Of a stretch of DNA of 64,000 nucleotides, positions 33,744-41,678 are shown in pieces. The stretch is from an uncultured bacterium (lineage in GTDB: Bacteria > Cyanobacteriota > Vampirovibrionia > Gastranaerophilales > Gastranaerophilaceae). Location: contig CASEDF010000005.1 of the NCBI GenBank assembly GCA_949286705.1, positions 62,001 to 126,000 on the forward strand, given 5' to 3'. Both the position numbers and the translations under genes were made by a program. The notes beneath the pieces are model-generated. The model was given only the letters and a program-made list of their open reading frames with translations, was not told the DNA's origin and did not search any database. Position 1 is the stretch's first letter. Each line of letters starts with the position of its first letter.

Positions 33744-36700
33744 AAGAAGCCAGCTTTTCTATTGTGTTGCTTAATTTCGTCAGTTGTTTGTCAATTTTTT
33801 CGACTTTTTTGGTCAATTTAGTATCATCAATATCATCTATCGCGGAAATAATTTTTTCAAGTTTCATTTCCAAACGGTCAAGTCTTTCTTCCTGTTCTTC
33901 AAATTTATCCGATAAGTTGTTTAATAATTCCGTGTGTTCGGGGACTTTATCCTGAAGTTCTTCTATAATATTTTTAACCTCATCTATTGTATCTTCCTGT
34001 TCACAAAGACTTTCAATTTTTTCGCTCGTTGTGTCAATCCATTCGCCCATATACATAAGCGCCTGACGCATTACTTTATCAGAATTTGCAGAACCTGTTA
34101 CAACATTTGCAACATTGTCGAGTTTTTCCTCGATACGTTCAGTGATTTCTTTATTATCAAGGTAATTTATTCTTTCTTCAAGTTTATATACTATATTGCT
34201 AAAGTCGTTCAGTCCGTTATTTAATGCGTTATATGATTCATCGGAAGTCAATAACAACTTGTTTGTGCGTGAGCTGATACTTAAAATGTCCTCTGAAAGT
34301 TTTTCAAAGTCATTTTTTAAATCTGAAATTTGTTCCTGTGTCAAGGAATTTTGTAAGTCCTCTACAGAGGTTACAATTTTGTGAATATTGTCTGAAATGT
34401 CTGACATTTCTTCTCGTGAAGAATTTTCAGAGATTTCATTTATCACAAGTCTTAATTTGGCAATATCGGATTCCACATCCTGTAAAGTATAGGAATATCC
34501 GTCGTCGTTATTTGAAATTTGTTTCAGTCGCTCTTTTACTTCAATTAAGTTCTGATTAATTTCGTCTGTTTTTTCTTCAACAAAATCTTTTATATCTTCT
34601 GACTCTTCTATAAAAGATATTTGTTCAAATACGTTCAATACCGCTGAAATTATATTTTCACGCATATCTTTTAAATCGGTACTTTCAATTATATCAATTT
34701 TGTTTATCAAATCCTGCAGTTGATTTTCGATTGCATTTATTTTTTCGGAACTTGCGGAATTTGTAAGGAGTTGTCTTTGGGACGAAATCATTTCTTTTAT
34801 TTCGTCGATTTCATCCAAAACAGCAAAATCATTATTATCGGACATTGCAAGAATATCTATTTTCTGGTTTAAAGCATCAAGAAGTCCTGTGATTTTGTTG
34901 TTGTTATTTGAAATTTCATTTGTTTTATCAAGAATTTCACTGTAATTATTACGTTCGTTGAAAATTCGTGTTACTTTATCGGAAATATCACTTTTTAAAT
35001 TATCTATTGCCCATGTTATATCATCATTATTCATTGCAACGGATAACATTGTTTTTAAATCTTCGGTGTTAGAGTTGATTTTTTCGTATAAAGCTGTTTT
35101 TATACCCTCAGAAGAGGAAGTCAGCTCATCTTTTATTTCATCTATTGATAATTGATTATCAAGTTTTTCTTCTATTGTGTTGTGAATATTGTTAATTGTT
35201 GATATTATTTTATCTCCGATATCCAGTTTTGACGCGCAATTTTCAAGAACTTCATGGACTGTATCTTTTATTTCTTTAACAGCATTAGATATGGCTGTAT
35301 TTTGGTTCTCGGAGTTTTCCGTAAGTTTTGTTGCTATGTTTTCTCCAAGATTAGAAAATATTTCAAGAGTTTCTTTTAAAGGTGTAATTGCCTGCATTAT
35401 AGCATCAGCTTTAGAATTTAATACATCTGTTATATCAGTATTAATCAAATTAATTTCTTGCTTTACTGCGGTAATTTTGTCTTTAATTTCCTTAAGCGGA
35501 GTTTGCAGGTCTACAGCAGGTTCGTCTTCTTCATTTGTATGAAGTTTTTCTTTTAAATCTTCAATAAATTTAACAAGATTATTTATTTGGTTTTCTATAA
35601 GTTCGCTGTTTTTAGAGAGTTCCTGATGAACTCCTGCCTGTATTGAATCCTGCAAAGTTGTAATTGTTACTCCGATTTCACCGAGTTCGGATGAAATCAT
35701 ATTAACTATTTTTGAATCGCGGGCTTCCTGACCGTAGTTCCATTCGGTGAATTCTTTTGAAATTTGTTCAATTTCTGCTTTTAAATCAGTGATTTCGGAA
35801 ACGGAATTGCCGATTTTTATTTCGGTGTCGTTTGTAATTGTTTGAATTTTGTCAATAAATTCATTAAGCTTTTCTTGAAGGTTTTTGAAATTTTCATCTC
35901 CGGATTTGACACCGTCCGTAATCATATCACGAAGTGCGAGAAGTTTTTCCGTCAGGCTCGTTTCGTTTGAGTTCTGCGCGGATACTACTGTTTCGCGTAA
36001 AAAATCTATATTATTGTGCAGACTTGTAAATTTATCGCTGTCGTCAATTGATAATTTTTCGGTGATCTCATTTTTTATACTTTTGACATCAAGACCTGTT
36101 TCGGCGAGCGTATCTTTAATTTCAATAAGTTTGTCATTTATTTCGTCCGGTTTAATATTATCAACTTTGGAAGAAACGGTTTCTATTTGCGCTGAAAGAT
36201 TTTCGGCATTGCTCATCGCAGTATTATGAACATCTTTAATTGCACTTGTCAGACTTTCAAAATTATTGTCAAAATTCAAGCCCGTAAGTTTAGTCTGCAA
36301 ATCTTCATTATCTTTTGATAATTTTTCAAATATTTCAGACTGCATGTTTTTGATAGTTTCTGACGTATCATATATATTTTCGCTTAAAGCGTTTATTCTG
36401 TTTTCCACATCGTTGTTTGAAAGTTCATCTATTTTTGATGAAATGTCATTGATTTTTGTGCTTAAAACTTCTACGTTGTCGGAAACATTTATTCTTAATC
36501 CGTCCAGAGCGTTTGCAATGGTTGTAATATTTTTGTGGATATCAAGGTTTTCAATTTCTTTTATCAAATTTTGAAGAACGTCTTTATTGATATTGAGATT
36601 TTCATTAAGACTTACAGAATTATCAATTATTTTTCGGATAAAATCCGCAAGATCGTGTCTGAAACCCGTAAAATCATTTTCTGTTACAACAGCTGATAAA

Positions 36701-38019
36701 ACGGTGTTTAATCTGTCTAATTGTTCATTAATTATTTGTTTGGACGATTCATTTGAAGATGTCAGCTGTTCTCTTAAATTATCTAAAATTGTTGAAAACT
36801 CGTGTACGCAGTGATAAATATCCGCCACGTCATTTTGCTGCGGCAATTGGTTTATTTGTTCGCTAATAGCAATTGTTTTACCTGAAATTTGTTCAAGATC
36901 GGATTTTGTGGGTAAATCGTTAAGTCTTTGTGAAATATCAAGAGTTTTGACCAAAACATTATCAATATCCGATTTTTCCGCAACAGGTGAAAATTTTTCA
37001 ATAATTTCATTGTTTTGGGATATTAATTGAGCAAGTTCCGGTTTTGGAGAGATTTCATCCAATTTTTCTTTAATATTTTCTGTTGTCTTAACTGTTATTC
37101 CGTCTAAATCTTCTTTTTGAGGAAGTGTTGAAATCTGCTCTGATAATTCGTTTGTTTTTTCCGAAAAATATTTTAAATCTTCTCTGAGCGGAAGTTGATT
37201 TATTTTGTCGGAAATTTCCGTAGTTTTATATATAATGCTGTCAAGGTCTGTTTTTTCCGTGACAGTATTTAATTTTTCATATATATTATTGTATTTTTCA
37301 ATTATTGTATCAAGCTTTTGCTGTGATTGTTCGTAGTTGTCTTTAGTTATAAAGTTTTCCAAAGATTGTGCAAGGTCATCATTTTTTTGATCAACAACAT
37401 GCAATGCCGAAAGAATTGCGTTTGTGGACAGGTAAACATTTTCCAACTCGCGTTTTACAATGTCATTTTGTGCTGTAGGGTCCATAACAATTAAGTTTTT
37501 AAAAATTGACTGGATATTGGCATTTATGTCTGCAATAGATGTTTCAAAACTCTGGTTAATTATCTCAACATCTTTTCTGATGCCTGCAACTGATGTTATT
37601 ATTTCATTTTTGTCCGTTTTGTCTTCAGTAAATGCTGCGAATCTTTCATCATACTGTGCTAAAAGCTCTTTTTGATTATACAACTCTCTTGCAATGCTTT
37701 GCATATTGTTTGAAAAAATGTCAAACATTTCTTTCATTTCTGAGGTTTTTGATAATTTTGACTGTTCGTCAGTCAGTGATTTGAAAGAATTTTCAATTTT
37801 ATTGAATTCGGAAACAACCAGGGCATGTCTTTCTTCAAGAGTTTTTTTAAGTTCTGTCAGGTAAACTTTTATCAAATCATCAGCTTCCGTATCGTTTGAC
37901 ATGAATTCGAGTTTATTATTAATGCTTGTTAAAAGTTTATCGAAAGTTTCCGCATTGCGGTCAGCTTCAAGTTTTATATTATCCAGAATTTCAGCAAGTT
38001 CTTCTACTGTTTGAGCCAT
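33730..38019 (-). CDS. 1429-aa coiled-coil protein with internal 23-residue repeats
   Basis: An acidic, almost wholly helical protein (MAQTVEELAEILDNIKLEAD start, Shine-Dalgarno AAGGAAAC) with no signal peptide and no hydrophobic segment. Heptad-like patterns (KIDELSN, LSEQI) run for most of the length. Residues 257-418 hold seven units of about 23 aa of the form x-D-L-x5-KT-x-x-I-S-x-x-I-N-x-L-P-x-K. The C-end is Lys/Glu rich. It could be a cytoskeletal or scaffold protein, SMC-like rod or surface fibre; nothing in the sequence decides. It overlaps the glcD-like gene by 14 nt. Many plus-strand frames here are shadows. Confidence 0.85.
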   Translation of the reverse strand: MAQTVEELAEILDNIKLEADRNAETFDKLLTSINNKLEFMSNDTEADDLIKVYLTELKKTLEERHALVVSEFNKIENSFKSLTDEQSKLSKTSEMKEMFDIFSNNMQSIARELYNQKELLAQYDERFAAFTEDKTDKNEIITSVAGIRKDVEIINQSFETSIADINANIQSIFKNLIVMDPTAQNDIVKRELENVYLSTNAILSALHVVDQKNDDLAQSLENFITKDNYEQSQQKLDTIIEKYNNIYEKLNTVTEKTDLDSIIYKTTEISDKINQLPLREDLKYFSEKTNELSEQISTLPQKEDLDGITVKTTENIKEKLDEISPKPELAQLISQNNEIIEKFSPVAEKSDIDNVLVKTLDISQRLNDLPTKSDLEQISGKTIAISEQINQLPQQNDVADIYHCVHEFSTILDNLREQLTSSNESSKQIINEQLDRLNTVLSAVVTENDFTGFRHDLADFIRKIIDNSVSLNENLNINKDVLQNLIKEIENLDIHKNITTIANALDGLRINVSDNVEVLSTKINDISSKIDELSNNDVENRINALSENIYDTSETIKNMQSEIFEKLSKDNEDLQTKLTGLNFDNNFESLTSAIKDVHNTAMSNAENLSAQIETVSSKVDNIKPDEINDKLIEIKDTLAETGLDVKSIKNEITEKLSIDDSDKFTSLHNNIDFLRETVVSAQNSNETSLTEKLLALRDMITDGVKSGDENFKNLQEKLNEFIDKIQTITNDTEIKIGNSVSEITDLKAEIEQISKEFTEWNYGQEARDSKIVNMISSELGEIGVTITTLQDSIQAGVHQELSKNSELIENQINNLVKFIEDLKEKLHTNEEDEPAVDLQTPLKEIKDKITAVKQEINLINTDITDVLNSKADAIMQAITPLKETLEIFSNLGENIATKLTENSENQNTAISNAVKEIKDTVHEVLENCASKLDIGDKIISTINNIHNTIEEKLDNQLSIDEIKDELTSSSEGIKTALYEKINSNTEDLKTMLSVAMNNDDITWAIDNLKSDISDKVTRIFNERNNYSEILDKTNEISNNNNKITGLLDALNQKIDILAMSDNNDFAVLDEIDEIKEMISSQRQLLTNSASSEKINAIENQLQDLINKIDIIESTDLKDMRENIISAVLNVFEQISFIEESEDIKDFVEEKTDEINQNLIEVKERLKQISNNDDGYSYTLQDVESDIAKLRLVINEISENSSREEMSDISDNIHKIVTSVEDLQNSLTQEQISDLKNDFEKLSEDILSISSRTNKLLLTSDESYNALNNGLNDFSNIVYKLEERINYLDNKEITERIEEKLDNVANVVTGSANSDKVMRQALMYMGEWIDTTSEKIESLCEQEDTIDEVKNIIEELQDKVPEHTELLNNLSDKFEEQEERLDRLEMKLEKIISAIDDIDDTKLTKKVEKIDKQLTKLSNTIEKLASYVDE
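36766..37251 (-). repeat. Seven tandem 23-aa repeats in the coiled-coil protein
   Basis: Units start at residues 257 (TDLDSIIYKTTEISDKINQL), 280 (EDLK), 303 (EDLD), 327 (PELA), 350 (SDID), 373 (SDLEQISGKTIAISEQINQL) and 396 (NDVA), spaced 23-24 residues. Nucleotide identity between units is low, so the repeat is old and kept at protein level. Confidence 0.75.
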
Positions 38020-38099
38020 TTTAATTGTTTCCTTATATCCCTACTTTATATATAGTACCAGAATTATGACTAATTGCGCAAAAATATTAAGTTTGTTTA

Positions 38100-38148
38100 T
38101 TACAATTGTAAAGATTATAGCTAATTTTGTATAAATTAGTGGTACAAT
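38100..38148 (+). promoter_or_regulatory. Divergent control region of the oxidoreductase operon
   Basis: The perfect palindrome TTACAATTGTAA (38100-38111) and a TACAAT -10-like box (38143-38148) lie between the coiled-coil gene and the ferredoxin subunit. The palindrome may be an operator. Confidence 0.4.
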
Positions 38149-38177
38149 AGAAAATGTATAAGTTGGAAGAGGTGAAT

Positions 38178-38390
38178 ATGAGCCGGATAGTTATAGATAG
38201 TACAAAATGTAAGGCTTGTTATTTATGTATAAAGGAATGCCCGAAGAATCTTATAAAAGTCAGTGACAAAACAAATAAGCTCGGGGATAAAATAGTGGAA
38301 TTTGATGACCCTCAAGGTGTTTGTCTGGGCTGTGCAATGTGTGCAACAAGATGTCCGGATATGGCAATAACAGAGGTTTATAAAGGATAG
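38178..38390 (+). CDS. 2-oxoacid:ferredoxin oxidoreductase, delta (ferredoxin-like) subunit
   Basis: A 70-aa 4Fe-4S protein with two clusters: CKACYLCIKECP and CLGCAMCATRCP. ATG 38178 (MSRIV) has GAAGAGGTG upstream and is preferred to ATG 38154. It passes electrons from the TPP subunit to free ferredoxin. It is first gene of a delta-alpha-beta-gamma set typical of 2-oxoisovalerate or 2-oxoglutarate oxidoreductases. Confidence 0.9.
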   Translation: MSRIVIDSTKCKACYLCIKECPKNLIKVSDKTNKLGDKIVEFDDPQGVCLGCAMCATRCPDMAITEVYKG

Positions 38391-38393
38391 ATT

Positions 38394-39461
38394 ATGGTAA
38401 AATGTTTAACCGGAAAAAAAGTTTTGACAAAAGGGAATTACGCAATCGCTAATGCGGCCGTTATAGCCGGATGTGATTGTTATTTCGGATATCCGATTAC
38501 GCCGCAGAGTGAAATCGGCGAATTTATGAGCGGAAAAATGCAGGAATTAAAAAGGGCTTATGTATCTGCAGAAAGTGAACTCGCCGCAATTAATATGACG
38601 CTCGGAGCATGTTCTACCGGCAAAAAGGCGATGACATCTTCATCTTCATGCGCGGTATCTTTAATGCAGGAGGCACTTTCTTATGCTACGTCCGACGAAC
38701 TCCCCGTTGTATTAATCAGTGTTATGCGAGCAGGCCCGGGATTGGGGAATATTTTCCCTTCTCAGGGTGATTATAACCAGTCAACAATCGGCGGCGGCGA
38801 CGGCGATTATAAGATTATTGTTTTATCGCCTTCTACCGTTCAGGAAGCAGTTGATTTGACTTATAAAACTTTTTATCTTGCGCATAAATACAGAAATCCC
38901 GCAATTCTTCTTGCGGACGGACTTTTGGGACAGATGATGGAGCCTGTGGAATTTGGTGAATATCCTTATCCTGAAATTGATAATTCTTCCTGGGCTTTAT
39001 CAGGCGCTAAAGGCAGAGAAGCAAGGATTATCAGGTCTTATTCTCCGACGGAAGGTCCTCAATGCGAGCATATCAGACATTTATTTAATAAGTATAAACT
39101 GCTTGAAGAAAAAGAAGTTATGTACGAAGAACTTTATACGGATGACGCGGATTTGCTGGTATTGAGTTTCGGCAGTCTTTCAAGAAATGTAAAAGCAGCT
39201 ATTAAAAAATTGCGTGAAAAAGGTTTGAAAATCGGATTTTTCAGACCGATTACGCTGTTCCCGTTCCCGAACAAAAGGCTGCAAGAATTGGCGGGATGTG
39301 TTAAAAAATTCCTGACAGTTGAAGTTAATATGGGACAAATGGTAAGGGATGTAAGACTTGCCGTGAACGGGCGAGTTCCGGTTGAATTTTTCGGCAAACC
39401 TGTAGGATCCTGGCCGAGTGTTGAGGATTTGGAGTTTGCAATAGAGGGGGCAATGAAATAA
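38394..39461 (+). CDS. vorB: 2-oxoacid:ferredoxin oxidoreductase, alpha subunit (VorB/KorA-like)
   Basis: A 355-aa subunit with the pyrimidine-binding TPP domain (GNYAIANAAVIAGCDCYFGY, then PITPQSEIGE) and a transketolase C-like domain (LLVLSFGSLSRNVKAAIKKL; KIGFFRPITLFPFP). Residues SSSSCAVSLMQEALSYA and GPGLGNIFPSQGDYNQ match the branched-chain (Vor) type best, but oxoglutarate (Kor) specificity cannot be excluded. It is 3 nt after the delta subunit. The enzyme converts a 2-oxoacid plus CoA to acyl-CoA, CO2 and reduced ferredoxin. Confidence 0.88.
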   Translation: MVKCLTGKKVLTKGNYAIANAAVIAGCDCYFGYPITPQSEIGEFMSGKMQELKRAYVSAESELAAINMTLGACSTGKKAMTSSSSCAVSLMQEALSYATSDELPVVLISVMRAGPGLGNIFPSQGDYNQSTIGGGDGDYKIIVLSPSTVQEAVDLTYKTFYLAHKYRNPAILLADGLLGQMMEPVEFGEYPYPEIDNSSWALSGAKGREARIIRSYSPTEGPQCEHIRHLFNKYKLLEEKEVMYEELYTDDADLLVLSFGSLSRNVKAAIKKLREKGLKIGFFRPITLFPFPNKRLQELAGCVKKFLTVEVNMGQMVRDVRLAVNGRVPVEFFGKPVGSWPSVEDLEFAIEGAMK

Positions 39462-40207
39462 TGGAAACACAAGTTTTTAAAATACCCGATTCTTTCAAGA
39501 AGGATTTCAGATATACGTTTTGTCCGGGCTGCGACCATGGGATTGCAATCAGGCTTGTGGGTGAAGTCATGGATGAACTTGGTATAAGAGAGAATACTAT
39601 TGCCGCAACTTCTATCGGATGTTCGGTTACAATATATGATTTTTTAAATGTAGATGCAATAGAAGCACCGCATGGAAGAGCATTAGCTGTTGCAACCGGT
39701 GTTAAGCGCGCAAATCCGGATAAATTTGTGTTCACATATTCAGGCGACGGCGATTTTGCATCAATAGGTTTGGCGGAAAGCTTGCATGCAGCTCTTAGAG
39801 GTGAATCATTATCCGCAATTTGTATTAATAATACAACATACGGCATGACAGGCGGTCAGCTTGGTCCTACAACTCTTTTGGGACAGGTTACGACAACATC
39901 TCCAACGGGACGTAATGTTGAATATTACGGCTATCCGATTAAAATTGCGGAGCATGTGGCGCTTTGTGACGGAACTGCTTTTTCGGCAAGGGTTTCACTG
40001 GATACAATTGCCAATATAAGAAAAGCAAAACAGGCAATTAAAAAGGCTTTTGAAGTTCAGCTTCACGGGCTGGGATTCGGATTTGTCGAGATATTGTCAA
40101 CTTGTCCTACAAACTGGCATATGACACCAGATGAAGCACATGAAAGAGTGCGTAATGAAATGATGCCGGTATTTGTTCCGGGAATTTATAAGGATGTAAC
40201 GGTGTAA
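39461..40207 (+). CDS. vorA: 2-oxoacid:ferredoxin oxidoreductase, beta (TPP-binding) subunit
   Basis: A 248-aa subunit. CPGCDHGIA is the N-terminal Cys motif, GDGDFASIG with INNTTYGMTGGQ forms the TPP/Mg motif GDG-x-NN. The ATG shares one base with the alpha stop. After its stop a REP-like palindrome is inserted before the gamma gene. Confidence 0.9.
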   Translation: METQVFKIPDSFKKDFRYTFCPGCDHGIAIRLVGEVMDELGIRENTIAATSIGCSVTIYDFLNVDAIEAPHGRALAVATGVKRANPDKFVFTYSGDGDFASIGLAESLHAALRGESLSAICINNTTYGMTGGQLGPTTLLGQVTTTSPTGRNVEYYGYPIKIAEHVALCDGTAFSARVSLDTIANIRKAKQAIKKAFEVQLHGLGFGFVEILSTCPTNWHMTPDEAHERVRNEMMPVFVPGIYKDVTV

Positions 40208-40277
40208 TTCCCTCTACCTCCGGGAGAGGGAAGAATTTCAACACGAGGAACGAGTGTTAGAAATTCGGGTGAGGGTA
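40208..40277 (+). repeat. REP-like palindromic element, copy 2
   Basis: Starts directly after the beta-subunit stop. It shares GGGAGAGGGAAGAATTTCAA and the following ACACGAGG-A/T-ACGAGTGTTA, GAAATTCGGGTGAGGG with the copy at 16029-16102. Both copies lie between co-directional genes of one unit. Confidence 0.85.
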
Positions 40278-40309
40278 AAACTCGGGTTTTAGTTAAAAGG
40301 AAATACAAT

Positions 40310-40861
40310 ATGGAAAAGAATTTTATAATAGCAGGATTTGGCGGTCAGGGCGTATTGTTAGCGGGTGAAGTGCTTGCGAATGCCTTTATGATTGATAATA
40401 AAAATGTAACCTGGTATCCGTCATACGGCGCTGAAATGAGAGGCGGTACGGTTAACTGCGAAGTTGTCATGAGCGACGATGAGGTCAGTTCCGTTAACAA
40501 AAAAGAAACGGATTTTATAATTGTTTTAAATCAGGCATCGTTCGATAAGTTTGAACCTAAAGTCAAAAAAGGCGGGTATTTAATAGTTAATACAACGCTT
40601 GCCGAAGAAAAGAAAAATAGAGAGGACATTCATTATGTTTTCGCTCCGATTTCCCAAATGGCAGTGAATTTGGGAAATGTAAAAATGGCTAATATGCTTG
40701 CATTAGGAATATTATTAAAAGCAAGCGGGTTTTTGTCCGTTGATATTCTGGAAAAAGCTCTGGATACAGTGCTCCCGCCTCACAGGAAAAATCTTTTGCC
40801 GTTAAATAAAAACGCAATGGAAATAGGTTATAAGTATGATTTATTAACCGTAAATTGCTAA
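40310..40861 (+). CDS. 2-oxoacid:ferredoxin oxidoreductase, gamma subunit
   Basis: A 183-aa POR-gamma domain protein: IAGFGGQGVLLAGEVLANA at the N-end and YPSYGAEMRGGTVNCEV, the CoA-side motif. Shine-Dalgarno AAAAGGAAA. It completes the four-subunit enzyme despite the palindrome between it and the beta gene. Confidence 0.92.
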   Translation: MEKNFIIAGFGGQGVLLAGEVLANAFMIDNKNVTWYPSYGAEMRGGTVNCEVVMSDDEVSSVNKKETDFIIVLNQASFDKFEPKVKKGGYLIVNTTLAEEKKNREDIHYVFAPISQMAVNLGNVKMANMLALGILLKASGFLSVDILEKALDTVLPPHRKNLLPLNKNAMEIGYKYDLLTVNC

Positions 40862-40937
40862 AATCACCTAAAAAGTCGATTTAAAAAATGCGGAAAAATA
40901 TTATTCTGTTTCATGTCGAAATAAAAGAGGTTTAATA

Positions 40938-41168
40938 GTGAAAAAAGAACTGGTATTAGCAATAAAAGAAAAAGAGCGCCAGCTCGCCAAATTAAAGGAG
41001 CATATGGATAAGAGTTCCGTTTGTGCGGAACTTTATAACAAAGTCGTTTTGGAAAAAGCAATCCTGAAAAAAGAATTGGAAGATTCTCAAAAGAATAAAT
41101 TTATTGAAGGTGTAAAAAATCTTTTACCGCGTAAAAAAACGTTAATCTGTGATTATTTTAAAAAATAG
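40938..41168 (+). CDS. Small coiled-coil protein, unknown
   Basis: A 76-aa Lys/Glu-rich helical protein with GTG start and Shine-Dalgarno AAAGAGG 7 nt upstream (40924-40930). It contains one hydrophilic coiled coil (ELVLAIKEKERQLAKLKEHM) and a basic tail. It lies 76 nt after the gamma subunit and could be the last gene of that operon. No family recognised. Confidence 0.55.
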   Translation: MKKELVLAIKEKERQLAKLKEHMDKSSVCAELYNKVVLEKAILKKELEDSQKNKFIEGVKNLLPRKKTLICDYFKK

Positions 41169-41678
41169 CAGTCTAAATATTGTGATTCGTGAGCCTGTAT
41201 CGTTCCGTTAAGGTCGAATATTTGTTCAAGCCGCGCCGTTGTCATTAGGCGCGGTAAAAGATTGCAGGATTTTAGCCCCTCTCCTGTCCTTCGGACACCC
41301 TCTCCATAAAGGGAGCGAGGGATAAAATACTGCAACGGCACGTAGTGCGCCCGTCAGGGCTTGAGCAATCCAAAGGATTGCAATTTATTTAGCGTGTTTC
41401 TCTTTCTTTTGCCAGCGTTTTCTTTCTCTTTTCCTCGCCAAAAAAGAGAAAGAAAATGCTGATACATACCTATAATAGTTTTTATGTAAAGCGGTAATAC
41501 TAATGCTTGTATTATAGTTTACACATAATCGTATAAAGCGGCTAACACCAATGTCGGCACAATGTCCTGCCTCAGGCAGATAATAGTTTTTATTGAAAAT
41601 TATTATGCATGTTTATTTTTTTGTGTTATTATACCTGTATAGTCGTTTAATTTATTTTAAATAAACAGGAGAAAAATT
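41169..41678 (+). repeat. 510-nt gene-free region made of repeats and hairpins
   Basis: No gene. It holds: a GC-rich REP-like stretch at about 41270-41325 (CCCCTCTCC ... GGGAGCGAGGG); a long hairpin at 41413-41461 (arms CAGCGTTTTCTTTCTCTTTT and AAAAGAGAAAGAAAATGCTG, 9-nt loop); an exact 14-bp direct repeat ATAATAGTTTTTAT at 41472-41485 and 41580-41593; between them two imperfect repeats (41485-41509, 41532-41557) sharing AAAGCGG and CAATG/TAATG; and a CTGCC-TCA-GGCAG palindrome at 41567-41579. The ppdK promoter must be near the 3' end. Confidence 0.65.

Noticed and set aside
36766-37251. DNA-level tandem repeat in the coiled-coil gene
   Set aside because: The repeat is clear in protein but units differ too much in nucleotides to be a recent DNA tandem repeat.
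33764-37675. Plus-strand Ser/Phe-rich frames opposite the coiled-coil gene
   Set aside because: Antisense of Glu/Lys/Asp-rich codons gives such frames; no starts with ribosome binding sites and the minus-strand frame is unbroken for 1429 codons.
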